Shown here piece by piece: positions 1 to 7,811 of a stretch of DNA of 64,000 nt. The notes under the pieces are model-generated. The model searched no databases. It was not told the origin of the DNA and saw only the letters and a program-made list of their open reading frames with translations. The stretch is taken from NCBI RefSeq assembly GCF_001969385.1, contig NZ_CP014796.1, positions 4,481,501-4,545,500 of the forward strand, written 5' to 3'. The position numbers were made by a program, and so were the translations under genes. Position 1 is the stretch's first letter. Every line of letters starts with the position of its first letter. The DNA is from Salipiger profundus (lineage in GTDB: Bacteria; Pseudomonadota; Alphaproteobacteria; Rhodobacterales; Rhodobacteraceae).

Positions 1-503
1 TGGTGGAGTATGCCGGGGTCGGTCAGCGCGTGGTGCGGCTGAAATCCGGCGACGGCGGCATCTTCGGCCGGCTCGAGGAAGAGCTGACCGCGCTCAGGGA
101 GGCCGGGATCGACTACGAGATCATCCCCGGTGTGCCCTCGGCCTGTGCGGCGGCGGCAGCGGCGGGCATCCCTCTGACCCGGCGGCTGACCGCGCGGCGG
201 GTGCAATTCGCCACCGGCCACGACCTGACCGGCGCGCTGCCCGAGGATGCCAATATCGCGGCTCTGGCCGACCCGATGGCGACCACGGCGATCTTCATGG
301 GCAAACGCACCTTCCCCGGCCTTGCCGCGCGCCTGATCGCAGAGGGGCTGCCCCCCGAGACGCCCGCGATGCTGGCGGAATCCGTCAGCCGCCCCGACCA
401 GCAGATCTCGCGCCATACCGTCGCGAGCCTGGCCGCGCGGCTTGCGAACGAGCCCGGCGACAAGGCCGGGCTCATCCTGTTCGGACCTTTGGCAGAGGAG
501 TGA
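1..503 (+). CDS. cobA: Uroporphyrinogen-III C-methyltransferase-like (SUMT/CobA family), 5' truncated
   Basis: C-terminal part of a tetrapyrrole methylase; the start lies before the window. The family uses S-adenosylmethionine to methylate uroporphyrinogen III to precorrin-2, entering the cobalamin/siroheme pathway in the cytoplasm. Visible family features are VVRLKSGDGGIFGR (compare the CobA motif VRLKGGDPFVFGRG), followed by EIIPGVPSA and the TTAIFMGKRTF segment. The usual GDP of the substrate loop reads GDGG here, so this may be a divergent paralogue rather than the main SUMT. It ends about 250 bases before the CbiM-like gene, and the cobalamin riboswitch lies between them, which fits a cobalamin locus. 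Assignment to the SUMT family is firm; the exact substrate is less so. Confidence 0.75.
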   Translation, partial: VEYAGVGQRVVRLKSGDGGIFGRLEEELTALREAGIDYEIIPGVPSACAAAAAAGIPLTRRLTARRVQFATGHDLTGALPEDANIAALADPMATTAIFMGKRTFPGLAARLIAEGLPPETPAMLAESVSRPDQQISRHTVASLAARLANEPGDKAGLILFGPLAEE

Positions 504-504
504 A

Positions 505-720
505 ACGACCCGGCCCCGCAAGGGGCCACCGCCGAGAGGGTGCGCCGCCATGCGCGGCCGCAGGGAACCGGGTGAAAGGCCCGGACTGCCCCCGCAACTG
601 TAAGCGAAGAGCGCCGAGGATCATCCCACTGGCAACCCTGCCGGGAAGGGCCGAGGCGCGGTGAGACGCGAGTCAGGAGACCTGCCCTTCGGCACCTCAA
701 CCGCCCCGCAAAGGGGCCAG
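505..720 (+). promoter_or_regulatory. Cobalamin (adenosylcobalamin) riboswitch
   Basis: The leader of the CbiM-like gene holds the conserved cobalamin-riboswitch blocks in order: GGGAA followed by CCGGGTG and CCCGG at about 563-583, ACTGCCCCCGCAACTGTAA (B12 box) at about 584-602, the CCACTGG...CCGGGAAGG block at 626-649, and GACGCGAGTCAGGAGACCTGCC at 665-686. Similar short hairpins with GCCCC/GGGGC arms lie at both ends (512-527 and 703-717); the 3' one may be the switching element that affects expression, which is inference. Cobalamin binding normally represses cobalt uptake and synthesis genes. The exact ends of the RNA are approximate. Confidence 0.93.
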
Positions 721-759
721 CGCTGCCGGTGGGGCAGCATAACGAGAAAGGACATATCA

Positions 760-1434
760 ATGCATATCGAACCCGGCGTCGTCGACGGCGCCAAGATGAT
801 GTTCGCGGTTGCCACGGCGGCGGGCGCGGCGGGCCATACCGCAAAGGAGGTCGTCCAGGACGTCAAGGCGGGCGGTGCACTGTCGCTGCTGCCGCGCACT
901 GTTCTCGCGGCCATCGGCACCTTTGTCTTCTTCGAGCTGCTGCCGCATTTCGCGGTGGGCATCTCGGAGGTGCACTTCATCCTCGGCTCGACCCTGTTCC
1001 TGTTGCTGGGCACCGCCCCTGCGGCGCTGGGGCTGGCGCTCGGCCTGCTGATCCAGGGGATGTTCTTTGCGCCGACCGACCTGCCGATGTATTTCGTCAA
1101 CGTCACCACGCTTCTGGTGCCGCTGTTCGCAGCCTCCGCTCTGGCCCGCCGCGTCGTCGCACCGGGCACCGCTTATGTCGATCTGCGCTATGCGGACGTG
1201 CTGAAACTCTCGGCGATCTACCAGGGCGGCGTTGTCGCCTGGGTCGCGTTCTGGGCCTTCTACGGCCAGGGCGTTTCGGTTGGCACGCTGGCGTCGGTCG
1301 GCACCTTCGGCGCGGCCTACATGATGGTGATCCTGATCGAGCCGCTGGCCGATCTGGCAGCCCTCGCTGCGGCCAAGTCCGCCCGTGACAGCGGTATCGC
1401 CCGCCTGTTCACCCCGCGTCTCTACGCGGCCTGA
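760..1434 (+). CDS. cbiM: CbiM-like energy-coupling-factor cobalt permease
   Basis: Integral membrane substrate-specific component for cobalt uptake, about 224 residues. It starts MHIEPGVVDGAK, the N-terminal signature of CbiM/NikM proteins, whose first residues coordinate the metal. Several hydrophobic segments follow (TVLAAIGTFVFFELL, FILGSTLFLLLG and others). The ATG at 760 has GAGAAAGGA upstream and begins exactly at the conserved motif. It lies directly behind the cobalamin riboswitch, so repression by cobalamin is likely. No CbiN, CbiQ or CbiO gene is next to it; the following gene is cobF, so the energising subunits must be elsewhere or it may work alone. A terminator follows at 1446. 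Confidence 0.85.
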   Translation: MHIEPGVVDGAKMMFAVATAAGAAGHTAKEVVQDVKAGGALSLLPRTVLAAIGTFVFFELLPHFAVGISEVHFILGSTLFLLLGTAPAALGLALGLLIQGMFFAPTDLPMYFVNVTTLLVPLFAASALARRVVAPGTAYVDLRYADVLKLSAIYQGGVVAWVAFWAFYGQGVSVGTLASVGTFGAAYMMVILIEPLADLAALAAAKSARDSGIARLFTPRLYAA

Positions 1435-1445
1435 AGCCATTGCCG

Positions 1446-1477
1446 CCGGAGCCCCCTCAATCGGGGCTCCGGCTTTT
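1446..1477 (+). terminator. Rho-independent terminator after cbiM
   Basis: Inverted repeat CCGGAGCCCC/CGGGGCTCCGG with a 6-base loop, followed by CTTTT. It separates the riboswitch-controlled permease from cobF, although cobF follows within 25 bases and may be reached by read-through. Confidence 0.75.
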
Positions 1478-1496
1478 GCATGCAGGAATGACACGG

Positions 1497-2267
1497 ATGG
1501 ACGATCTCTGGCTCATCGGCATCGGCACCGGAAGCCCGGCGCATGTCACGCTCGAAGGACTGCAGGCGCTGCGCGATGCAACGGTGATCCTCGTGCCCCA
1601 CAAGGGCGAGGGAAAGGACGCGCTTGCCGCGTTGCGATACGGGATCATCGAGGCCTCGGGGGCGCAGGCCGAAGTCCGAAGCTTTGATTACCCGGTGCGC
1701 GATCCCGCCCTGCCTTATAATCGACGGGTCATCGAATGGCACGACGAGATTGCCCGGCGCTGGGTCGCCGCGATGCAGAGCGCACCGCCGGGGCCGGTGG
1801 CGCTGCTGGTCTGGGGAGATCCCGCGCTCTACGACAGCACGCTACGGATCGCCGAACGGATGGTGCCCCGTCCCCGTCTGAGGGTGGTGCCCGGGATCAC
1901 CGCGATACAGGCGCTGACGGCGGCCCACGCGATCCCGCTCAACACGGTGAACGGACCGGTCAAGATCACCACCGGACGGCAGCTGCGCGACCATGGCTGG
2001 CCGGAAGACGAGGAAACGGTGGTGGTGATGCTGGACGCCGAATGCAGCTTTCAGGGCCTTGACCCCGAAGGGCTGCAGATCTGGTGGGGCGCCTATCTCG
2101 GATCCGAGGCGCAGGCGCTCGAGGCCGGATCGCTGGCCAAGGTCGGGGGCCGGATCATGGAGCGCCGTGCCGAGCTGCGCGCCCGGCACGGCTGGATCAT
2201 GGACACCTACCTGCTGCGGCGGCTGTGTTGCCCGGAGGGCGCGTCGCAACTGCGACGCGCTCGGTAG
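1497..2267 (+). CDS. cobF: Precorrin-6A synthase (deacetylating), CobF
   Basis: SAM-dependent methyltransferase of the aerobic cobalamin pathway, which methylates C1 of precorrin-5 and releases acetate. The N terminus LWLIGIGTGSP is the glycine-rich tetrapyrrole-methylase motif. Later segments LLVWGDPALYDS and VVPGITAIQAL fit CobF, and the length (about 256 residues) matches the family. I choose the ATG at 1497 because AGGA lies 9 bases upstream; the in-frame ATG at 1488 would touch that ribosome-binding site. It lies downstream of the cobalt permease, although the terminator at 1446 may uncouple them. CobF marks the oxygen-dependent route. Confidence 0.88.
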   Translation: MDDLWLIGIGTGSPAHVTLEGLQALRDATVILVPHKGEGKDALAALRYGIIEASGAQAEVRSFDYPVRDPALPYNRRVIEWHDEIARRWVAAMQSAPPGPVALLVWGDPALYDSTLRIAERMVPRPRLRVVPGITAIQALTAAHAIPLNTVNGPVKITTGRQLRDHGWPEDEETVVVMLDAECSFQGLDPEGLQIWWGAYLGSEAQALEAGSLAKVGGRIMERRAELRARHGWIMDTYLLRRLCCPEGASQLRRAR

Positions 2268-2495
2268 CCGGGTGGCCCGTTGCGGGAACAGGGCTGAGGC
2301 GACCAGACCTTGGGCTTTTCTAGGCATCCCCCTCCCTGATCTCGCCTCGACAGGGGCTTCCATCGAAGCCTTCCCTCACCACTCAGCAGGCGCATGAAAG
2401 CACGCCAGAGGGGCCCACTGGAGCGGGGCAGTCAGTGGGGCATTCTTCCGCCCCGAAGGGAAGAAGTGACGCCATCACGGTATGTTAGGAAGAAC

Positions 2496-2570
2496 TGGCT
2501 GGGGTGGCAGGATTCGAACCTGCGGTACGCGGTACCAAAAACCGTTGCCTTACCACTTGGCTACACCCCA
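2496..2570 (-). tRNA. tRNA-Gln (anticodon UUG)
   Basis: On the minus strand the sequence begins TGGGGTGTAGCCAAGTGGTAAGG, with a 7-bp acceptor stem (TGGGGTG/CACCCCA), a D-loop with GGTAAGGC, an anticodon loop TTTTGG giving TTG at 2538-2536, the T-arm GGTTCGAATCC, and an encoded 3' CCA at 2498-2496. Length is 75 nt including CCA. The flanking stretches 2268-2495 and 2571-2652 hold no gene that I can support. Confidence 0.95.
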
Positions 2571-2652
2571 ACCGTGGCGCGGGTATTACGATACGATTCC
2601 GGGGGGCGCAAGCCCCGGTTTCGCAAAAAAGATACAGATTTTTCATCTCGCC

Positions 2653-3642
2653 TCAGAGCGCCGCCTTCGGCGGGCCATCTTCGTGAAACGCGTATTGCGC
2701 GCGACCGTTTCGCTTGGCCGTGTATAGCGCGGTATCGGCGCGTCCGAGCAGGGTTTTGGTGTCCGAGAACGACGCCATCTCGGGGTCGCTTCGCACGATG
2801 CCGATGCTTGCCGAAATCCGGCAGACCTCGGTGTCGAGCGCGATCGGCTGCTCAATCCGGCCGACGAGTCGCTCGCAGAGCTCGGCGAGTCGCGTGCGGT
2901 CGGTGACCCCCGCGAGCAGAATCACGAACTCGTCGCCGCCGATGCGCGCGACGAGATCTTCCCTCCGGGTGACCTCGAGCATGATCTGCCCGACCCTCTG
3001 CAGGACCCGGTCCCCCGCGGCGTGGCCGCGGGTGTCGTTCACCTGCTTGAAGAAATCGAGGTCGACGTGGAGCAGCGCAAAGCGCTCGGCAGCGCGGACG
3101 AGGCGCTGAAGCGCCCGGTCGAGCCCACGACGGTTCTGCAACCCTGTGAGCGAGTCGGTATAGGCCCGCTGTTCCGCTGCGAGCATCGCCCCCTGCAGCC
3201 GCAGGTTCAGCGTGCGCGAGGCCTCCATCGCGGCGGATTTCGCCTCGACGAGATAGAGCATGTCGATGGCGAGGTCGGTCACGGCGAAATCGGTGCTGGT
3301 AAGCGCATGGCTGCGCACCGCCTCAACCACGCCGATGCCGAAGGAGAGGTTGAGCAAAACGCCCCCTTCCCCGTCCGGCATCGCCAGCCCCTTGAGCGCG
3401 CGGCCCGGCCCGTTGCGGAGGCGCAGTTGCAACTTGCGCCCCTCGAGCGCGCGCAGGTCGCGCAGGTTGCGGACACGCTTCGGGCGGTAGATGTCGATGA
3501 CCTCGTCGAACGGCACGCCCGCAAGGCGCCGCTCGCCCGTGAGCTTGCGAAGCGTGGGCCCGGCCCCCCGGACACGGCCATCGGAGCCGATCTGCAGGTG
3601 CATCGGGCACATCACCTCGAGCGTGCGTCCGGGCAGGCTCAT
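2653..3642 (-). CDS. HNOBA-type GGDEF diguanylate cyclase
   Basis: Cytoplasmic diguanylate cyclase of 329 residues that should make cyclic di-GMP from two GTP. Residues about 1-150 resemble the H-NOX-associated (HNOBA) PAS-like domain, with a short coiled-coil stretch before a GGDEF domain (about 161-320). The catalytic motif RIGGDEF is intact (GGDEF at 235-239), and an RxxD inhibitory site (RRED, 226-229) lies five residues before it, so product inhibition is likely. Its ATG overlaps the stop of the upstream H-NOX-like gene in an ATGA, so the two are translated together. In other bacteria H-NOX proteins bind nitric oxide and control a partner cyclase; that role here is inferred from the pairing. 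Confidence 0.85.
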   Translation of the reverse strand: MSLPGRTLEVMCPMHLQIGSDGRVRGAGPTLRKLTGERRLAGVPFDEVIDIYRPKRVRNLRDLRALEGRKLQLRLRNGPGRALKGLAMPDGEGGVLLNLSFGIGVVEAVRSHALTSTDFAVTDLAIDMLYLVEAKSAAMEASRTLNLRLQGAMLAAEQRAYTDSLTGLQNRRGLDRALQRLVRAAERFALLHVDLDFFKQVNDTRGHAAGDRVLQRVGQIMLEVTRREDLVARIGGDEFVILLAGVTDRTRLAELCERLVGRIEQPIALDTEVCRISASIGIVRSDPEMASFSDTKTLLGRADTALYTAKRNGRAQYAFHEDGPPKAAL

Positions 3643-4253
3643 GACACGACCTGGCGCGGCGGGAGCACCGCGCCGAGCTCGAAGGCCCGCCCCTCGCTGA
3701 AGCTGGCCTCGACCACGGTGATGTCGATGATCTCGGCCCCGTCGAGCACGCCACGGTGATCGAGCGTGACGAGCGCACCGTAATCGTCGGCCATGGCGCG
3801 CAGCACCCCCACCAGAACGTGCCCGAAGCCGGGCATCTCGCGCTGGCTACGCAGGCATGAGAGCAGGAACTGGCCCGGAGAGGAATCGGAGAGCTCGAGC
3901 TCGGGAAGCACCAGATCCGACACCGCCAGCTGCGCCCGCCCCGGCAGATCCTCGAGCGAGTGCAGGAAGTCGATGAAATCGACCCCGCCATACCGCATCA
4001 GGCGCCGGAGACCTTCGTTGTGCGGGTGGGTGATGAGATATGTTCCGATATCCTCGAGCATGGCGTCGCGGGGCTTGTCGAGATGCGCGACGGCGGCATC
4101 GAGCACGCCTTCGACGGTGCGCGTGTCATAGTCGAGCATGGCCTCGAAATCGCCCGCCTCGAAGATCGCGGCGGTGGTGATATCCTGCCATGCGGGGTGC
4201 CCGTAGGTATCCTGCAGGAAGCACTGGAGTGTCCTGGCGATCAGCCCATGCAT
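3639..4253 (-). CDS. H-NOX-like (heme NO-binding family) sensor protein
   Basis: A 204-residue protein with H-NOX family features: the start MHGLIARTLQCFLQDTYG, the LEDIGTYLITHP segment and the C-terminal GHVLVGVLRAMADDYG. H-NOX domains sense NO or oxygen through heme and regulate a partner, here the overlapping diguanylate cyclase. Two usual heme-contact features look altered. In the segment FLHSLEDLPGR (96-106) I find Pro104 where the proximal histidine would align, with a histidine instead at position 98. The YxSxR heme-propionate motif reads LRSQR (134-138), lacking the tyrosine. Whether it binds heme through His98, or not at all, cannot be told from the sequence. Family assignment is good; the sensing chemistry is uncertain. 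Confidence 0.8.
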   Translation of the reverse strand: MHGLIARTLQCFLQDTYGHPAWQDITTAAIFEAGDFEAMLDYDTRTVEGVLDAAVAHLDKPRDAMLEDIGTYLITHPHNEGLRRLMRYGGVDFIDFLHSLEDLPGRAQLAVSDLVLPELELSDSSPGQFLLSCLRSQREMPGFGHVLVGVLRAMADDYGALVTLDHRGVLDGAEIIDITVVEASFSEGRAFELGAVLPPRQVVS

Positions 4254-4352
4254 CTGGCGTTTTCCGCTTGCCTGTTGTCCTCCGCCACCCTTGCAGGAAA
4301 GGGTTTACGAAGGCTTCAGGCAGGACGGGTTTCCTCCCGGAGCTGGCGCGCC

Positions 4353-5051
4353 TCAGGCCGCGCCGAGCCAGTCGGGAAGATGACCGATGTGCGGCAGGAT
4401 GACGTCAGCATGGGGCGCGAGCACCTCGGCCGCGATCGGACCGGTCAGCACCGCGACGGTCTGCATCCCCGCCGCCCGCCCGGCGGTGAGATCGTGCGGG
4501 CTGTCGCCCACCATCACGATCCGCTCCGGCACCATCCCGACCGCCCGTGCGAAGGCCAGCAGCGGCGCCGGGTCCGGCTTGGCCCCGTGACCGCTGTCGA
4601 AACCGGCGATGAAGCGGAACGCCTGCTCGATGCCCGCCGCGCGCAGATGGGCGCGCGCGGCGAACTCGGCGTCATTGGTCATCACGCCCAGCGGCAGGCC
4701 CAGCCCGTCGAGCCGCGCCATCAGCGCCACGAGCGGCGCCGCCTCGACAAGAGGCGCCTCGGCGGCGGCGAGCATCAGGTAACGCTCGACCTCGTCCGCC
4801 ACGAGATGCGGCAGCGCGCCGGCAAGGCATTCGGCGGCCTCGCGGTTGGTACCGGCAATGATCGGGCTGTCGGGCAGAAAGACTTCACGCTCGAGATCGA
4901 ACCGCGAGGCCGCAGCGAGCGCCAGGAGCGCATCGCCATCGCCGCCGGAGAGATCGCGCAGGGCATCGCGACCCCAGGCGTTCCAGGTCGCGCCGAATTC
5001 GAAAAGCGTGCCGTCCTTGTCGAAGAGCACCGCGTCGGCGCGCAGGCTCAT
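4353..5051 (-). CDS. HAD-superfamily phosphatase, phosphoglycolate-phosphatase-like
   Basis: A 232-residue haloacid-dehalogenase hydrolase. Motif I is LFDKDGTLFEF (nucleophile Asp11, acid/base Asp13), motif II is VMTNDAE, and motifs III/IV are the Lys in GAKPDPAPLL and VMVGDSPHD. The helical cap between motifs I and II is of the C1 type, as in phosphoglycolate phosphatases. The substrate cannot be read from sequence. The ATG at 5051 overlaps the stop of the upstream DUF3572 gene (ATGA), so the two are co-translated. It ends about 100 bases upstream of the H-NOX-like gene, which has the same orientation. Confidence 0.8.
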   Translation of the reverse strand: MSLRADAVLFDKDGTLFEFGATWNAWGRDALRDLSGGDGDALLALAAASRFDLEREVFLPDSPIIAGTNREAAECLAGALPHLVADEVERYLMLAAAEAPLVEAAPLVALMARLDGLGLPLGVMTNDAEFAARAHLRAAGIEQAFRFIAGFDSGHGAKPDPAPLLAFARAVGMVPERIVMVGDSPHDLTAGRAAGMQTVAVLTGPIAAEVLAPHADVILPHIGHLPDWLGAA

Positions 5052-5329
5052 GTCCAGTGGACCTCGCCGCCGCCGGGCAGCATCGCGCGCGCCGCGGCGG
5101 GCTGATCGTAGGTCATGCCCTGCGCCTCGCAGAAGGCACCGACCCAGGCGTCGTCCATCAGGATGAAATCCAGCACCGCGCCCTGGAAGGACGGGTCTTC
5201 GAGCGCCGCGCGGAAATCGTCCTCCGCGGCCCCGGTCGCCCCGAGAAACACCGGCAGCAACTCGTCGTTGCCCGCCAGCCATGCGACGGCCTGAAGGCCG
5301 ATCAGTTCAGCGGCTTCCCGCGACAGCAT
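5048..5329 (-). CDS. DUF3572 family protein
   Basis: A 93-residue acidic protein that I recognise as DUF3572 from the pattern EAAELIGLQAVAWLAGNDELL and the C-terminal FLGATG...FILMDDAWV stretch. Its function is unknown. It has no signal peptide or membrane segment. In many alphaproteobacteria a DUF3572 gene sits divergently next to a PleD-type diguanylate cyclase, as it does here (next gene at 5441). It is translationally coupled to the HAD phosphatase downstream. Confidence 0.8.
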   Translation of the reverse strand: MLSREAAELIGLQAVAWLAGNDELLPVFLGATGAAEDDFRAALEDPSFQGAVLDFILMDDAWVGAFCEAQGMTYDQPAAARAMLPGGGEVHWT

Positions 5330-5440
5330 CCGTTTGCCTCAAATCCGAAAGAGTTTCTTAACCGTTCTGCAGGAAGACTGCACCTGCAGAAAGGCGCGCG
5401 TGATCGGTCATTTGCGTAGCTGATCGTCGAGAAAGGTGCA

Positions 5441-6874
5441 ATGACAGGACGGATACTCATCGCAGACGGCGTTCCGACGAACCGGATCGTGCTGAGGGTC
5501 AGGCTCTCCTCGGCCTACTACGAGGTCGCACAGGCGGGCTCGGGGGCAGAGGCTTTGCAAGTGGCCCGCCGCGAACGGCCCGATCTGGTGATCGCCGCAA
5601 CCGACCTGCCAGATACCGACGGCGAAACGCTCTGCCGGAAGCTGCGCGGAACGGCGGGCCTTTCCGACACGCCGGTGATCCTGCTGCATCCGGCCCCGGA
5701 CCGCGCGACGCGCCTGCGCTTGCTCGCGGCTGGCGCCGACGACGTGCTCGCCCGCCCGGTCGATGAACTGGCGCTTCTGGCCCGGCTGCGCAATCTCCTG
5801 CGCGCGCGCCACGCCGAGGACGAGCTGCGCCTGCGCGAGGACACCCGGCGCGCGCTCGGGCTGGCCGAGCCGCCACGGGCGTTCGAGCGTCCGGCCCGGA
5901 TCGCACTGGTCCCGGTGCAGGCCGATATTCCGTTGCGCCCGGCACTCGTGACACTGCACGCACGCCAGCCGCACCGTTTCGAAATCCTCGACCCCGAGCA
6001 GGCGCTGCGCGACGGCCCGACCCCGCCAGAGGTCATGGTGATCGCGGACACCGGCAGCCGCCCGGGCGCCGGGCTGTCGCTGCTGACCCAGCTGCGGGGC
6101 GGACCGAAGTCCCGGCGCGCCGCACTGTTCTACGCCACCCGGCCGGACTGCCGCAGCGCCGCGACGAGTGCGCTCGACCTCGGCGCCGACGACGTGCTGG
6201 CCGAGGGCTTCGACCCCGAGGAGCTGATGCTCAGGCTGCCGAGGCAGATCGCGCGCAAGCGCAGCGCCGACCGCTTGCGGGACACGATGCGCAGCGGGCT
6301 TCGGGCGGCTGTGACCGACCCGCTCACCGGCCTCCACAACCGCCGCTATGCACTGCCCCACCTCGCCCGCCTTGCCGAGCGCGCGGCGCGCCAGCATCGC
6401 GAGCACGCGCTGATCCTTCTCGACCTCGACCATTTCAAGCAGATCAACGACCGTCACGGTCATGCCGGCGGCGATGCCGTGCTGGTCGAGGTGGCGCGCC
6501 GGCTGACCGAGGGGCTGCGCATGGCCGACCTCGTGGCGCGGATCGGCGGGGAGGAATTCCTTGTCGCTCTTGCCGACACCGACGCGCCGCGCGCGCTACG
6601 GACCGCAGAGCGCCTCCGCGCCCGCATTGCCGACCTCGCCATCGATGTATCGGGCTGCGGAGACCTCGTTCCGGTGAGCGCGAGCCTCGGGGTTGCGCTG
6701 GCCTCCCGCGCGCGCCAGGAAACATCCGAAGAGCTCTTCGTGCGGGCTGACCGGGCGCTCTATTCCGCCAAGCGGGCGGGCCGCAACCGGGTCGTCATGG
6801 CAGACGCGCCGCCTGTCGCGGCGCCAGCAGAGCTGGTGCCGGACCTGCCAAGGGCGGCATCGGCCCGGCCCTGA
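5441..6874 (+). CDS. pleD: PleD-like diguanylate cyclase with degenerate receiver
   Basis: A 477-residue protein with the PleD layout: receiver (about 4-120), a second receiver-like domain (about 150-275) and a GGDEF domain (about 290-460). The cyclase motif is intact (RIGGEEF, GGEEF at 369-373), with an RxxD inhibitory site at 360-363 (RMAD). The first receiver is unusual. The phosphoacceptor position in PDLVIAATDLP holds Ala53, the acidic pair near the N terminus reads ADG rather than DD, and the conserved lysine is Arg105 (LARPVD). Activation by ordinary Asp phosphorylation is therefore doubtful. A ribosome-binding site (GAGAAAGG) precedes the ATG. The gene is divergent from DUF3572 and convergent with the sensor gene at 6903. 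Confidence 0.85.
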   Translation: MTGRILIADGVPTNRIVLRVRLSSAYYEVAQAGSGAEALQVARRERPDLVIAATDLPDTDGETLCRKLRGTAGLSDTPVILLHPAPDRATRLRLLAAGADDVLARPVDELALLARLRNLLRARHAEDELRLREDTRRALGLAEPPRAFERPARIALVPVQADIPLRPALVTLHARQPHRFEILDPEQALRDGPTPPEVMVIADTGSRPGAGLSLLTQLRGGPKSRRAALFYATRPDCRSAATSALDLGADDVLAEGFDPEELMLRLPRQIARKRSADRLRDTMRSGLRAAVTDPLTGLHNRRYALPHLARLAERAARQHREHALILLDLDHFKQINDRHGHAGGDAVLVEVARRLTEGLRMADLVARIGGEEFLVALADTDAPRALRTAERLRARIADLAIDVSGCGDLVPVSASLGVALASRARQETSEELFVRADRALYSAKRAGRNRVVMADAPPVAAPAELVPDLPRAASARP

Positions 6875-6902
6875 GAACAGGTCGGGGCACCCCGCCGGCA
6901 CC

Positions 6903-7421
6903 TCAGTGGCGCGCGTGATCGAACCGTTCGGCCATGCGCCCGATCTCGGCCTCGAGACGTTCTGCATAGGCGCGGCGCTCGTCGACGGACATCGCCTCGA
7001 CATAATCCATGAAGACCTGCTGTCCGACCTCCTGACGTCGCCGCGCGGCGGCGCCCTGGTCGGCGAGCGTGGCACGGAATGCCTCGGCGTCGAAAGGATC
7101 GGCCCGCAGCATGCCCAGCGCCGCGCGGTAGCCGTCGAGATAGCCGCCCTCACGCTGCTCCGACCGCCGCTCGGCGCGATCCTCGTCGAAGGCGCCGCGC
7201 AGCCGCCGGCCGAGTTCGTGGCGCTGATCCTCGCTGAATGCGCGGGTATAGGGGAAGACGAAGTCATGCCCCTGCGGAGGCCGCCGGTGCGGATGATCGG
7301 GGCCGAGCAGCAGCATGCCTGCCACAAGCCCCACCACGGCAAGGTTCGCCGCGAGCGAGACAAGCAGCAGTATCCGCATGCCGCGGCTCATCTTGGGTGT
7401 TCCGGAGTGCGTGTCGGCCAT
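6903..7421 (-). CDS. Periplasmic heavy-metal-sensor family protein (CnrX/CpxP-like)
   Basis: A 172-residue protein with one N-terminal transmembrane anchor (MRILLLVSLAANLAVVGLVAG, about residues 15-35), followed by a helical, charged domain (FSEDQRHELGRRLR, RRRQEVGQQVFMDYVEAM). This is typical of the CnrX/Spy/CpxP-type periplasmic sensors. A GPDHPHRRPP segment after the anchor could bind metal. It is the last gene of a three-gene operon (sigma factor, putative anti-sigma factor, sensor), three bases after the previous stop. The order recalls the CnrH/CnrY/CnrX signalling set for cobalt and nickel; that analogy is inference. Confidence 0.7.
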   Translation of the reverse strand: MADTHSGTPKMSRGMRILLLVSLAANLAVVGLVAGMLLLGPDHPHRRPPQGHDFVFPYTRAFSEDQRHELGRRLRGAFDEDRAERRSEQREGGYLDGYRAALGMLRADPFDAEAFRATLADQGAAARRRQEVGQQVFMDYVEAMSVDERRAYAERLEAEIGRMAERFDHARH

Positions 7422-7424
7422 CGT

Positions 7425-7811
7425 TCAAAGTCCCAGCATGGCGTAATCGAAGCCGCTCGCCGGCTCGAGCGCGGTGATCGTGTCGCCCGAGGCGGCATCA
7501 AGAAGATCGGTGAGGCCCGACGGGTCGGCGGCGCCGAACCAGATGCCCGTGGCGCAGGCGGCGACCAGCCCCGCCATCGCCGGCCAGCCGCCGAGCGCCC
7601 CGAGGGTCTCGCGCAGCCAGCCGCCGCGCCGTACCTGTGCCGCAGGGGTTTCGGGCGCAGCGGCGGGACGCGGCGCGGGCATCTCGTCCAGCGCCATGCG
7701 CTCCATCCGCGCGAGCCAGTCCTCCGACGCTGCCGGCGCCTCGGCGCGGCCGGCCTCGAACCACGGGGCGAGTGCCCCTTCCTCCGCCTTGCGCTTGTCA
7801 GTCATCGTCAT
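7425..7811 (-). CDS. Putative membrane-bound anti-sigma factor
   Basis: A 128-residue protein with a soluble N-terminal half (DWLARMERMALDEMP), a single hydrophobic segment (WPAMAGLVAACATGIWFGAA, about residues 75-95) and a short C-terminal periplasmic tail ending FDYAMLGL. It has no motif that I can name. The role is inferred from position: it overlaps the 3' end of the sigma-factor gene by 14 bases and precedes a periplasmic sensor gene, the usual place of an anti-sigma factor. The start at 7811 (MTMTDK) or 7805 (MTDK) is undecided. Confidence 0.55.
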   Translation of the reverse strand: MTMTDKRKAEEGALAPWFEAGRAEAPAASEDWLARMERMALDEMPAPRPAAAPETPAAQVRRGGWLRETLGALGGWPAMAGLVAACATGIWFGAADPSGLTDLLDAASGDTITALEPASGFDYAMLGL

